A DNA stretch of 64,000 nt from VYFG01 sp965203365 (GTDB lineage: Bacteria > Pseudomonadota > Gammaproteobacteria > Arenicellales > Poriferihabitantaceae): the NCBI GenBank assembly GCA_965203365.1, contig OZ241878.1:2852001-2916000 (forward strand), read 5' to 3'. Positions 8,755 through 17,388 of the stretch are shown in pieces. The notes beneath the pieces are model-generated. The model worked only from the letters and a program-made list of their open reading frames with translations, ran no database searches and had not been told where the DNA came from. Within the stretch, counting starts at the first letter, position 1, and each line of letters opens with the position of its first letter. The translations under genes were made by a program, and so were the position numbers.

Positions 8755-10203
8755 ATGTCAGAACTCATTCAACTTGCCCAACAGTCGTTGTGGCAGCCCA
8801 CGGGACTGATCGAGCAGGACATTACCAAAACCCTGGGACGGATCATGGTCCCGGGGGTGGATTATGCGGATCTGTATTTCCAGTATTCACGCCAGGAATC
8901 CTGGTCACTGGAGGAAGGTACCGTGAAGTCTGGACAGTTCAGTATTGATCAGGGAGTTGGCGTTCGAGCGGTTGCCGGAGAAAAAACCGGGTTTGCCTAT
9001 TCCGATGAAATCACGGGACAAGCGTTGCTGGACGCGGCTGGGGCGGCCCGTTCGATCGCGGCCGGAAACTGTCAGTCCGATGCGATCGCCGTCCAGCGCA
9101 AGGATAGTTTCGCCCCGCTGTACCCGCATCGGGACCCTCTGACCCCTCTGTCGGAAACGCAGAAGGTGGACCTGTTGCGTCGCACGGAAAAATATGCGCA
9201 GGGCATGGACTCCCGAATCATTCAGGTGATTGTGTCGCTGGCGGGGGAACACGATACCATGCTGGTCGCCCGTTCCGATGGGCTCATGGCGGCGGATATC
9301 CGACCCTTGGTGCGAATGAATGTGACGGTGGTCATGGAGCACAAGGGGCGGCGAGAGCGTGGCACGGCTGGTGGAGGGGGACGCGTGGGCATGGACTATT
9401 TCCTGGAAGGAGACAGAGCCATGGAATATGCCCGTGAGGCCGTGCGTCAGGCGCAGGTGAACCTGGAAGCCGTGGATGCGCCTGCGGGGCAGATGACGGT
9501 GGTCCTAGGGCCCGGGTGGCCGGGAATCCTTCTGCATGAGGCGATTGGTCATGGTCTGGAGGGAGATTTCAATCGCAAGGGGACTTCGGCCTTCAGCGGA
9601 CGCATTGGTGAGAAGGTCGCCTCACCTCAATGTACCGTCGTGGACGATGCCACGATCGCGAATCGCCGCGGGTCGATGACCATGGATGATGAGGGAGAGC
9701 CCGGTCAAAGAACCGTGCTGATCGAAAACGGCCATCTCAGGGAATACATGCAGGATCAGATGAATGCGCGTCTTATGAACATGCCGCCCACCGGGAATGG
9801 TCGGCGGGAATCCTATGCCCACTTGCCGATGCCGCGGATGACCAACACCTATATGCTGGCTGGTGAGTATGATCCCGGTGAGATCATCGCATCGGTCGAC
9901 CGGGGTCTCTATGCGGTCAATTTTGGGGGAGGGCAGGTGGACATTACCTCGGGCAAGTTTGTGTTTTCCGCATCCGAAGCCTATCGCATTGAGCAGGGCA
10001 AGGTCACGGCACCGGTCAAGGGGATGACCCTGATCGGAAATGGTCCCGATGTCCTGACCCGGGTCTCCATGGTCGGAAACGATCTGGCACTCGATACGGG
10101 TGTCGGCACCTGTGGAAAGGAAGGGCAAAGTGTTCCGGTGGGGGTAGGTCAGCCGACGCTGAAGATTGAAAACCTGACTGTGGGCGGGGTGGCGGTTTCA
10201 TGA
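8755..10203 (+). CDS. tldD: Metalloprotease subunit TldD
   Basis: 482 residues, the usual TldD length. TldD is the catalytic subunit of the heterodimeric TldD/TldE zinc protease, which degrades unfolded peptides and trims natural products such as microcin B17 precursors, in the cytoplasm. The zinc motif HEAIGH is at residues 261-266 (LLHEAIGHGLEGD). The C-terminal beta-rich domain ends GKEGQSVPVGVGQPTLKI, typical of the family. ATG at 8755 (MSELIQLAQQSL) is chosen over earlier in-frame starts because those would overlap the nitrilase gene deeply. The gene overlaps pmbA by 4 bases (ATGA), indicating coupled translation. Confidence 0.95.
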   Translation: MSELIQLAQQSLWQPTGLIEQDITKTLGRIMVPGVDYADLYFQYSRQESWSLEEGTVKSGQFSIDQGVGVRAVAGEKTGFAYSDEITGQALLDAAGAARSIAAGNCQSDAIAVQRKDSFAPLYPHRDPLTPLSETQKVDLLRRTEKYAQGMDSRIIQVIVSLAGEHDTMLVARSDGLMAADIRPLVRMNVTVVMEHKGRRERGTAGGGGRVGMDYFLEGDRAMEYAREAVRQAQVNLEAVDAPAGQMTVVLGPGWPGILLHEAIGHGLEGDFNRKGTSAFSGRIGEKVASPQCTVVDDATIANRRGSMTMDDEGEPGQRTVLIENGHLREYMQDQMNARLMNMPPTGNGRRESYAHLPMPRMTNTYMLAGEYDPGEIIASVDRGLYAVNFGGGQVDITSGKFVFSASEAYRIEQGKVTAPVKGMTLIGNGPDVLTRVSMVGNDLALDTGVGTCGKEGQSVPVGVGQPTLKIENLTVGGVAVS

Positions 10204-11579
10204 GCGATCTGACTGTACCGCCCCTACCAGACACCTGGAGTCCGACCCCTGCCGATGACCAGGAACGCAGGCTCCTGGAGGTAGCGGATGCCGCCCTGAC
10301 ACAGGCCAGGCAGATAGGGGCCAGTGCCGCGGAAGTCTCCTTGGGGCATGGCAACGGGATTTCGGTCAATGTACGCAATGGCACCGTGGAAACCGTGGAG
10401 TACCACCGCGACAAGCATCTCAATGTGACGGTGTATTTTGGGCATCGTAGCGGGAGCGCAAGTACTACGGACTTTCTCGGGGATGCGCTCACGGCGTGTG
10501 TGGCGGCGGCGGGTCGGATTGCCCAGTATACCGAGGAGGATCCATTCAGTGGTCTGGCGGATCCGGCGCGGTTGGCCAGAGACATGCCGGATCTGGACCT
10601 CTACCACCCTTGGGATGTGGGCATGGATCAGGCCATTGATATGGCCACGTGCTGTGAAGATGCGGTGTTGTCAGCTGATAGCCGAATCCACAATTCGGAA
10701 GGAGGGGGCTTCTCCAGCTATCATGGTGCCCATCTGTATGCCAACAGCCTAGGCTTTCATGGCTTGTCGCGGTCCAGCAGTCACAGTCTCAGTTGCTGTG
10801 CTATTGCGGGTCATGGTGAGGGCATGCAGCGGGACTATTGGCACGATACCCAGCGTGACCCAGGGAAACTGATGACGCCTGAAGCCGTCGGGAAGGAAGC
10901 TGCCCGACGTATCGTGCGACGATTGGGTGCGGGCCGGCCGGAGACGATGACTTGTCCCGTGATATTCGATGCCCATGTGGCTTCCAGTATGCTGTCCCAT
11001 CTTGTCGGTGCGATCAGTGGAAGTGCCTTGTACCGCAAGAGCTCCTTTCTCAACGATACTCTGGGGACCCGGCTGTTCAAACCGTTTATCCGTATCCATG
11101 AACAGCCCCTTTTGCTCGGGGCGGCGGGCAGCGCGAGCTTTGACCAAGAGGGCGTTGCGACCTACTCTCATGACATTGTCGGCGAGGGTATGTTGAAGAG
11201 TTATGTGCTTGACTCCTATTCGGCAAGGAAGCTGGGGTTGGAATCCACTGGGAATGCCGGTGGCGTGCATAATCTGACCTTGGATCCCACCCGGTTGGGG
11301 GGGTTGGAGCCATTGCTCAGCGAGATGGGGAACGGGTTGCTGGTAACGGAACTGATCGGCTTCGGTGTCAATCAGGTGACCGGTGACTATTCACGCGGGG
11401 CATTCGGTTTCCTGATAGAAAATGGCGAGATTGTGGCCCCGGTGCAGGAGTTGACCATTGCTGGCAACTTGCGTGACATATTCATGGCGTTGGAAGCAGT
11501 GGGGTCGGATGTTGATGTCCGTCGCAACTTGCGCACCGGTTCTTTGTTGATCAATCAAATGACCGTCGCAGGGGCTTGA
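10200..11579 (+). CDS. pmbA: Metalloprotease subunit TldE/PmbA
   Basis: 459 residues. This is the TldE (PmbA) partner that forms the substrate chamber with TldD and lacks the zinc motif, as expected. The N-terminal domain (EVSLGHGNGISVNVRNGTVE) and the C-terminal NQVTGDYSRGAFGFLIENGE and LTIAGNLRDIF segments are diagnostic. It begins at the ATGA overlap with the tldD stop. Core gammaproteobacteria often place yjgA beside pmbA; it is not seen here. Confidence 0.95.
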   Translation: MSDLTVPPLPDTWSPTPADDQERRLLEVADAALTQARQIGASAAEVSLGHGNGISVNVRNGTVETVEYHRDKHLNVTVYFGHRSGSASTTDFLGDALTACVAAAGRIAQYTEEDPFSGLADPARLARDMPDLDLYHPWDVGMDQAIDMATCCEDAVLSADSRIHNSEGGGFSSYHGAHLYANSLGFHGLSRSSSHSLSCCAIAGHGEGMQRDYWHDTQRDPGKLMTPEAVGKEAARRIVRRLGAGRPETMTCPVIFDAHVASSMLSHLVGAISGSALYRKSSFLNDTLGTRLFKPFIRIHEQPLLLGAAGSASFDQEGVATYSHDIVGEGMLKSYVLDSYSARKLGLESTGNAGGVHNLTLDPTRLGGLEPLLSEMGNGLLVTELIGFGVNQVTGDYSRGAFGFLIENGEIVAPVQELTIAGNLRDIFMALEAVGSDVDVRRNLRTGSLLINQMTVAGA

Positions 11580-12447
11580 ATGGTTCTTTAGACGGCGCCT
11601 CCTGCTTTGTGCTCACGGAAAAGATCGGTTGCAAGAAGGGTATCCGAAGGTGCTGCTGCTCTGATAATCACTCACACTGTTCAGATTCGTCTGGAATTAT
11701 GGCATTGTGAAATAGTGCCTGGCAGAATCCCCTCATTTTCCCGATAGCGAGTTGTTTTTCCATCTCAATTTTCCGATTTCTTCCCACGAAAATTGACCCG
11801 GAGCTGAAGTAAATCGGGTCAAATAGGCCGAACTCGCCTGTTTTTTCCTCCATCTCCGCTGTTTTCAGCCCCGGTCAAATGAGACACCCCTTCCATCCCC
11901 GAGTCGACATCGGTTCGACATCGGCTGGGAGTGGGCCTGCATCGACTGGTAATAGGAAAATCCAATCAGATTTTTTTACAGACTTTGCCTATTATCTGGC
12001 ATGGGGAGGCGGTAGCGGGTCGAGCCAATTCGCCGAAAAGGGGGTTTCTGCCAGACACCACCTATATTCCCTGCATGCTGACCTGATGCTCAAGGAACGG
12101 GCCATGGAAAACTAATCTCATCAGACAGCTCACAATGCCACGATATCGGCCAGCGAATCCGCTGCTCGAATTTTTCTGAACCATCTATGAATTATTCTGG
12201 GGCATCCCGGTTCCCTACCGCGTTTGGAAGGGGGGCGGATGGACACAAAACTACGATGCCGGTTTATTGGCTGTCTGATTAGGTGTTGTCAATATGCAGG
12301 AATAAAGCCCGAAACGGGTTGGTTATTTCCACCCCAGTGCACTCGAGGGCTCCCGAGGAAGGTAGAAAGCGAGTTAGCAAAGCGAGCACATGGTAACCTG
12401 ATTGGGGCCATCCCGGCATGCTGTCACCATAGCGGGATCCACGAAGA
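11580..12447. other. 868 bases without a recognisable gene
   Basis: Between pmbA and a convergent LysR gene. Short open frames exist (minus 11853-11668; plus 11879-12115; plus 12224-12466), but none shows a known domain, a convincing ribosome-binding site or family-like composition. I see no clear hairpin plus T-run after pmbA. Treated as non-coding or as the residue of lost genes. Confidence 0.4.
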
Positions 12448-13374
12448 TCATGCCCCATTATGCTGATGGACAGAGTATTTCGTTCGAGAGTAGTGTTCGC
12501 GAGAGAACTCGAGGAATTTTTCTATCGCTCGCAGGCGGAATTTCTGTCGTTGATAAACAATGGAAAAGGTGCGTTTGATTGGTGGGGACAAGGGCAGTGC
12601 CACCAAGGTACCCAGGGCCAATTCCTTCTCAAGGGTGGAGCTCGATAAAATAGAAACCCCCAAGCCAGCGGTGACTGCGCTCTTGATCGATTCCGGACTG
12701 CTGAATTCCATAATGATATTCAGGCTGTTTCTTTCCAGTTGTTGTTTGATCAAATAGCTTTCCATCACCTCCCGGGTACCGGAGCCTTCTTCACGGCTGA
12801 TGAATGGATATTCCAGAATAGAGTTGGCCCGGACTTTTTTATGGTGGCACAGAGGATGGCCCACTGGGCAAATACAGACCAGTTCGTCCTTTCGGATTCC
12901 TTCCCTCACGAGATTCTTGTTGCTCACTGGTCCTTCCACAATCCCGATGTCGATTTCATTTCTCTCAACGAGATGGATAATGCCATTGGTATTGTTCACA
13001 TGGAGGCGGACGTGTACATCAGGATATTTGGCCTTGAAGCCACCGATCGTTTCGGGAATCAGGTATTCCCCGATAGTCGTGCTGGCCCCGACCAGAAGAG
13101 GGCCCTGGATATCGCCGGTCAGCGTGCGGACCTCGTTTTCCATTTCATGGTTGAGCGCGATGATGCGGTCGGCATATTCCCTAGCCAATTCACCCGCTTC
13201 AGTGAGCGTGATGCGATTGTGCGTCCGATCAAACAGACGTGTGTTGAAGTATTCCTCCAATTGTCGGATCTGAAAGGTGACAGCTGGCTGGGTCATGTGC
13301 AATATGTCGGCTGCCTTGGTAAAACTCAGGACACGGGCCACTGTGGTGAATACCTGAATTCTGCGATCAGCCAT
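12448..13374 (-). CDS. LysR-family transcriptional regulator (CysB/CysL-like)
   Basis: About 308 residues from MADRRIQVFTTVARVLSF, chosen because it gives the standard LysR N-terminus; an upstream in-frame ATG would add 17 unusual residues. The HTH reads SFTKAADILHMTQPAVTFQIRQLEEYF, followed by the linker helix (LTEAGELAREYADRII). The effector domain opens with LLVGASTTIGEYLIPETIGGFKAKYP, typical of the CysB/CysL/CbbR-like branch that senses sulfur or central carbon metabolites. The isolated position gives no target: it converges on the pmbA side and is divergent from a long non-coding stretch. Confidence 0.85.
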   Translation of the reverse strand: MADRRIQVFTTVARVLSFTKAADILHMTQPAVTFQIRQLEEYFNTRLFDRTHNRITLTEAGELAREYADRIIALNHEMENEVRTLTGDIQGPLLVGASTTIGEYLIPETIGGFKAKYPDVHVRLHVNNTNGIIHLVERNEIDIGIVEGPVSNKNLVREGIRKDELVCICPVGHPLCHHKKVRANSILEYPFISREEGSGTREVMESYLIKQQLERNSLNIIMEFSSPESIKSAVTAGLGVSILSSSTLEKELALGTLVALPLSPPIKRTFSIVYQRQKFRLRAIEKFLEFSREHYSRTKYSVHQHNGA

Positions 13375-14887
13375 GGCACGACAGGTAAGGCTGAAGTGGG
13401 GGTAGGGAAAGACAGCAATCCCCAATGATCCCGGGAATGCCCAGCGGATATCGCGCTGGGACCTCGCATAGCGAACGGCTTGAGTCGACCATGTACGGGG
13501 GTGAAATCAGTCCAAAGTGATCGAAGTGTCCCGGATTCGTCAGTATATTCTAGATTCGAGGCGGCCAGACAGGGGGGTTATCGGCTTTCTGGGAGCGGGG
13601 TGATGCAGTTGCCCATGAGGGTTCTGCCAAGGAGTGGCAAGGAATTCCCGAACGGGATTCGGGCCACACGACCGGGCTTGGGATGTCATGACAAGGAGTT
13701 GATGACGACAATGTTAACCTAAGAGACGGTCCTGTGCCAGTGGAATGCAGTCACTCCCCCGAGGGAGGCGAACAAGACCGTGGCAGGGTCTGATGTGGTC
13801 GGTGGCGCCTTTCCAATGCACCAGGGAAAGCGACTTTGTCCAGGGGCGGTCGCGACATCATGACCGATGATGATGGCATAAAACGGTGGGAGGGCAGAGG
13901 GATGACGATATCATATGTGAGTGACGGGCGATGGTCGCAACATGGGGATGTCGACGCAGATACTCTCGCGTAGGCGGTAGCCGATAAGATCTTCTGAATG
14001 GATTTTGCAAGCGGCCTTTCTCTGGGATCAAGGTCGGCCGTATCAGTCAGGACGGAGCAGATCGGGTTCCGAGTGATGGAGTGAGAGAAACTGGTCCGAC
14101 GGTTCGGGATGTCGGTGGAATTCTTGGGGTGAGGACCCCCGGCGTTAGGTACTGTTTTCGGATCATCAGTGGGTCGAAAATGAAGACACTTGGCAAGGCA
14201 ACGCCACCGATGACAGATGGACAGGCGGTGTCGATCGACAACTTTTGATTTCGGCTTTTTTCCAGCAAAACAGTGGGGACGATCCGGGGATTCATTTTCG
14301 CCGAAAGGCGCAATGAGCTGTCGATATAGGTGGGATGGTTTCGATGGCGATACCCTGATCGCCCGGATTCCCGAGCATCCCGCTTATCTGGGGCAGGCGA
14401 TTCGAGCTTGACGTATCTCTCCTCGGTCCTTCATGACAGTGGCATTGGGCAGAGATAATGGCGCACGGTCTCGACTTGCGGGTTGCCTTGATGCGGTCTC
14501 TCCGCGTACCATTTCTCCGTGTGCCAGGGCGTCGTGATCGACCACTTACGCCATTTGTCCAGTGGACCATACTCCCATCGTTCTGCGGCCTTTTTCCGGT
14601 TCAGCCTGCCACCTTTCACGGTATGGTCCCATGCTACCTGTCGACTCCTTTACCGCTGTGGTGAAAGCCTGAGTGTCCCTCACCCATCCTCGAAAAACTT
14701 AACTCACCAACTTCGACAAAACCCGACTGTCGATGACTTCACACAGCGAGAATCGAATAGCGGGTGCTTGATTTTTTCGACACCGGTGGCATTATTGTGT
14801 TAAGCCAATAAATAATTGGATATTATTGGTGTGCGCGGCTAGTCCCCCGCATGTGATGTTCAACCAATTCCAGAGGAATTCAGACTA
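13375..14887. other. 1.5 kb without a recognisable gene
   Basis: Lies between the LysR gene and the YccA-like gene. The plus frames around 13860-14410 contain short peptide-like runs (for example MTISYVSDGRWSQHG) broken by several stops, which may be a very old pseudogene, but I cannot assign a family. A minus frame at 14619-14431 has no known domain either. The right end (14790-14887) carries the leader of the YccA-like gene with an AGAGG ribosome-binding site ending about 11 bases before its ATG. Confidence 0.4.
14805..14829. promoter_or_regulatory. AT-rich imperfect palindrome upstream of the YccA-like gene
   Basis: CCAATAAATA...TATTATTGG is an inverted repeat centred near 14817, about 60 bases before the YccA-like start. 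Nine of twelve arm positions pair. It could be an operator or a promoter-overlapping site. No clean -35/-10 pair with 16-18 base spacing is visible, so this is only a candidate. Confidence 0.3.
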
Positions 14888-15556
14888 ATGACAAGATTTG
14901 AACAAGCTGTGATCCGTACCGATAGTCGTGGTATCGAAATCAACAGGGTTCTGAAAAACACCTACATGCTGTTGGCGATGACGCTGCTTTTCAGTGCGGC
15001 CGTCGCTGGTGTTTCCATGGCGGTGAATATGCCTCATCCTGGATTGATACTCACGTTGGTCGGGTACTTTGCACTTTTATTCTTGACCCAGAAATTTCGC
15101 AACTCCTCGTTGGGGATTTTGTTCGTATTCCTGTTCACTGGTTTCATGGGCTTGACCCTGGGACCAATATTGAACGTCTACATCAACCAACTTGCCAATG
15201 GTCCCCAGATTGTCATGATGGCGCTCGGAGGGACTGGCGTAATCTTCCTGGGCCTGTCTGCCTACACGCTGGTCACCCGTAAGGACTTCAGTTTCCTGGG
15301 CAGCATGCTGTTCATGGGCATTTTGGTCGCCTTTGTGGCGGGCTTAGTGGCGATCCTCTTTTCCATTCCAGCCCTGTCATTGGCCGTTTCGGTCATGTTC
15401 ATCCTGCTGATGGCGGGTCTGATCCTGTTTCAGACCAGTGCCATTATCCATGGGGGTGAAACCAATTACATCATGGCGACCGTGACACTGTATCTGACGA
15501 TTTACAACCTGTTCATGAGCCTGCTGCATATTTTTGGCATCTTCAGTGACGATTGA
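14888..15556 (+). CDS. Bax inhibitor-1 family membrane protein (YccA-like)
   Basis: 222 residues with seven hydrophobic segments, starting with NTYMLLAMTLLFSAAVAGVS and ending with a charged tail after YLTIYNLFMSLLHIFGIF. This is the BI-1/YccA layout. In E. coli YccA modulates FtsH protease and protects SecY, and the family can leak calcium or protons. The Asp-containing C-terminal end (FSDD) fits the pH-sensing Asp pair of BI-1 proteins. It is monocistronic: an AGAGG ribosome-binding site precedes it and a strong terminator follows. Confidence 0.85.
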   Translation: MTRFEQAVIRTDSRGIEINRVLKNTYMLLAMTLLFSAAVAGVSMAVNMPHPGLILTLVGYFALLFLTQKFRNSSLGILFVFLFTGFMGLTLGPILNVYINQLANGPQIVMMALGGTGVIFLGLSAYTLVTRKDFSFLGSMLFMGILVAFVAGLVAILFSIPALSLAVSVMFILLMAGLILFQTSAIIHGGETNYIMATVTLYLTIYNLFMSLLHIFGIFSDD

Positions 15557-15592
15557 ACGCATCTTTACATCGGCCGCCTAGCCCAACAAACG

Positions 15593-15621
15593 AGGCCCAC
15601 GATTTTGGTCGTGGGCCTTTT
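15593..15621 (+). terminator. Rho-independent terminator after the YccA-like gene
   Basis: A perfect 10-base stem (AGGCCCACGA / TCGTGGGCCT) with a 6-base loop, followed by TTT. It isolates the YccA-like gene from the nucleotidyltransferase gene downstream. Confidence 0.85.
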
Positions 15622-15696
15622 GCATTCTGATCGATTCGACCCCCAACCACAAACGTCTCGACGACACGCTACGACAAACCCGCCCCGGGTGAACAT

Positions 15697-16821
15697 ATGA
15701 AAGCCTTGATTCTGGCTGCCGGCAAGGGCACGAGGGTTCGACCGCTCACCTATGAACTACCCAAGCCGATGATTCCGATCATCGGAAAGCCGGTCATGGA
15801 GTATCTGGTCGAGCAGCTTTCCCGACACGGATTCACTGACATCATGGTCAATGTGAGTCACTTGCCCGAATCCATCGAGACCTATTTTGGTGACGGCAGG
15901 CGATGGGGGATCAACATCGGTTATTCCTTTGAGGGTTACATTGCCGATGGTGAGTTGATCGCAGCTCCCCTCGGTTCGGCCGGGGGCATCAAGCGGATCC
16001 AGGAATTCGGGGGATTTTTTGACGATACTTTCCTGGTGGTGTGTGGGGACGCGATCATGGATCTGGATCTGACTGACGCTCTGCGCAGACACTGGCAGTC
16101 TGGATTTCAGGCGAGTCTTGTGGTCAAGCGGGTTCCCAAGGAGGCCGTCTCGAACTATGGGGTAGTCGTTTGCGATGCGAAAGGAAAAGTGAAGTCATAC
16201 CAGGAAAAGCCGGACGTGAATGCGGCTCGGTCCACACTGGTCAATACCGGAATCTATCTTTTTGAGCCGGAAATCATCGACCGGATTCCCAGTCGGATCA
16301 TCTACGACATCGGGGCACAGCTGCTCCCGTCCCTGATACACGATGGTGTCGCATTGGGGGCTATCGAACTGCCATTCCACTGGCTGGATATCGGCCGCAT
16401 GAGCGATTATTGGCGGGTTAACCAGCAGTTGATGCGCGGTGCTTTGCGAGACATCAAAATGCCCGGCCGGGAAATTCTTCCCCAGATCTGGACCGGCCTC
16501 AATGTCCATGTCGATTGGGATGATGTGTTGATTGAGGGTCCGGTTTATATCGGGGCCAATTCACGCATTGAGAGTGGATGTGAAATCTTTGGACCGAGCT
16601 GGATTTCCCATGGCTGTCATCTCGAGTCAGGTGCGAAAGTGCATCGCAGCCTGCTGTTTGAACATACCTTGATACGGGGACATGGCACCGTGTTCGAGGT
16701 GGTGGTATTCGGTCGCAACTGTGTGGACAAGACGGGTAAGCCCGCCATCGGAACGGGGCCCGGCCTGGACTGGGTGGGAGATGCCAGAGGCCGGAGTCTG
16801 CGGAAGGTTGCGGTAACCTGA
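15697..16821 (+). CDS. NDP-sugar pyrophosphorylase (GlmU/mannose-1-P guanylyltransferase-like)
   Basis: 374 residues. The N-terminal nucleotidyltransferase domain starts MKALILAAGKGTRVRPLTYE, with the signature GxGTRxRPLT, and continues KPMIPIIGKPVMEY, a GSAGGIKR loop and VVCGDAIMDLDL, whose Asp binds metal. The C-terminal part (about 275-350) has hexapeptide-like repeats (VYIGANSRIESGCEIFGPSW), a left-handed beta-helix. The family activates hexose-1-phosphates to nucleotide sugars for envelope polysaccharide. The sugar cannot be told from sequence alone. The start is the only ATG giving the intact Rossmann motif. Confidence 0.8.
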   Translation: MKALILAAGKGTRVRPLTYELPKPMIPIIGKPVMEYLVEQLSRHGFTDIMVNVSHLPESIETYFGDGRRWGINIGYSFEGYIADGELIAAPLGSAGGIKRIQEFGGFFDDTFLVVCGDAIMDLDLTDALRRHWQSGFQASLVVKRVPKEAVSNYGVVVCDAKGKVKSYQEKPDVNAARSTLVNTGIYLFEPEIIDRIPSRIIYDIGAQLLPSLIHDGVALGAIELPFHWLDIGRMSDYWRVNQQLMRGALRDIKMPGREILPQIWTGLNVHVDWDDVLIEGPVYIGANSRIESGCEIFGPSWISHGCHLESGAKVHRSLLFEHTLIRGHGTVFEVVVFGRNCVDKTGKPAIGTGPGLDWVGDARGRSLRKVAVT

Positions 16822-16938
16822 TTGGTCCCATGACTATTTTTAATGGCTCTGCCAAACCCCCACAGCACTGGACTTGGGTATAATCCCAAGGACAGCCTCT
16901 ATCTCGCCACTTTTGATGCCTCCTGGGACCAACTAACG

Positions 16939-17259
16939 ATGCCATTCTACGAGTATCAGTGTCAGGCCTGTGACCACCATGTCGAGGTGCTGCAGAAAAT
17001 TTCCGAGGCGCCTCTGACAGTCTGTCCGGCGTGTGGTCAACCTTCCCTCAAGCGGCTCGTCTCCCCTGCGGGATTTCGCCTCAAGGGGACCGGATGGTAC
17101 GAAACGGACTTCAAGGGCCACGGCAAAAAGCCCAGCAGTGACAGCAAGGATGGTGACAGTGGAACGAAGCCACCAGCTGATCAACCGGCCGAAAAGAAAG
17201 ACTCCGGCCAGACCGACAACACTCCGTCGGGCCAGTCGGGCGACAGCAAGGCGGCCTGA
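16939..17259 (+). CDS. FmdB-family zinc-ribbon protein
   Basis: About 106 residues starting MPFYEYQCQACDH. Two CxxC knuckles (CQAC and CPAC) form the zinc ribbon, with TVCPACGQPSLKRLVSPAGF typical of FmdB-type putative regulators. The remainder is a hydrophilic Lys/Ser/Asp/Gln tail (KKPSSDSKDGDSGTKPP). This gene lies upstream of aspS in many gammaproteobacteria, as it does here. The function is unknown. A TATAAT hexamer at 16879-16884 may be its -10, but no good -35 is visible. Confidence 0.85.
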   Translation: MPFYEYQCQACDHHVEVLQKISEAPLTVCPACGQPSLKRLVSPAGFRLKGTGWYETDFKGHGKKPSSDSKDGDSGTKPPADQPAEKKDSGQTDNTPSGQSGDSKAA

Positions 17260-17388
17260 CATTCTTGCTTCCACAGGGGCCAACTATCCGATGGCGACTG
17301 TGGGAAAACATATCTCACCCCGTTCCAACGTTAGATAACCCATATTTCGGTCCTCCGGGCGGGCGGTCAATCAACCGATGAGCTTTTC

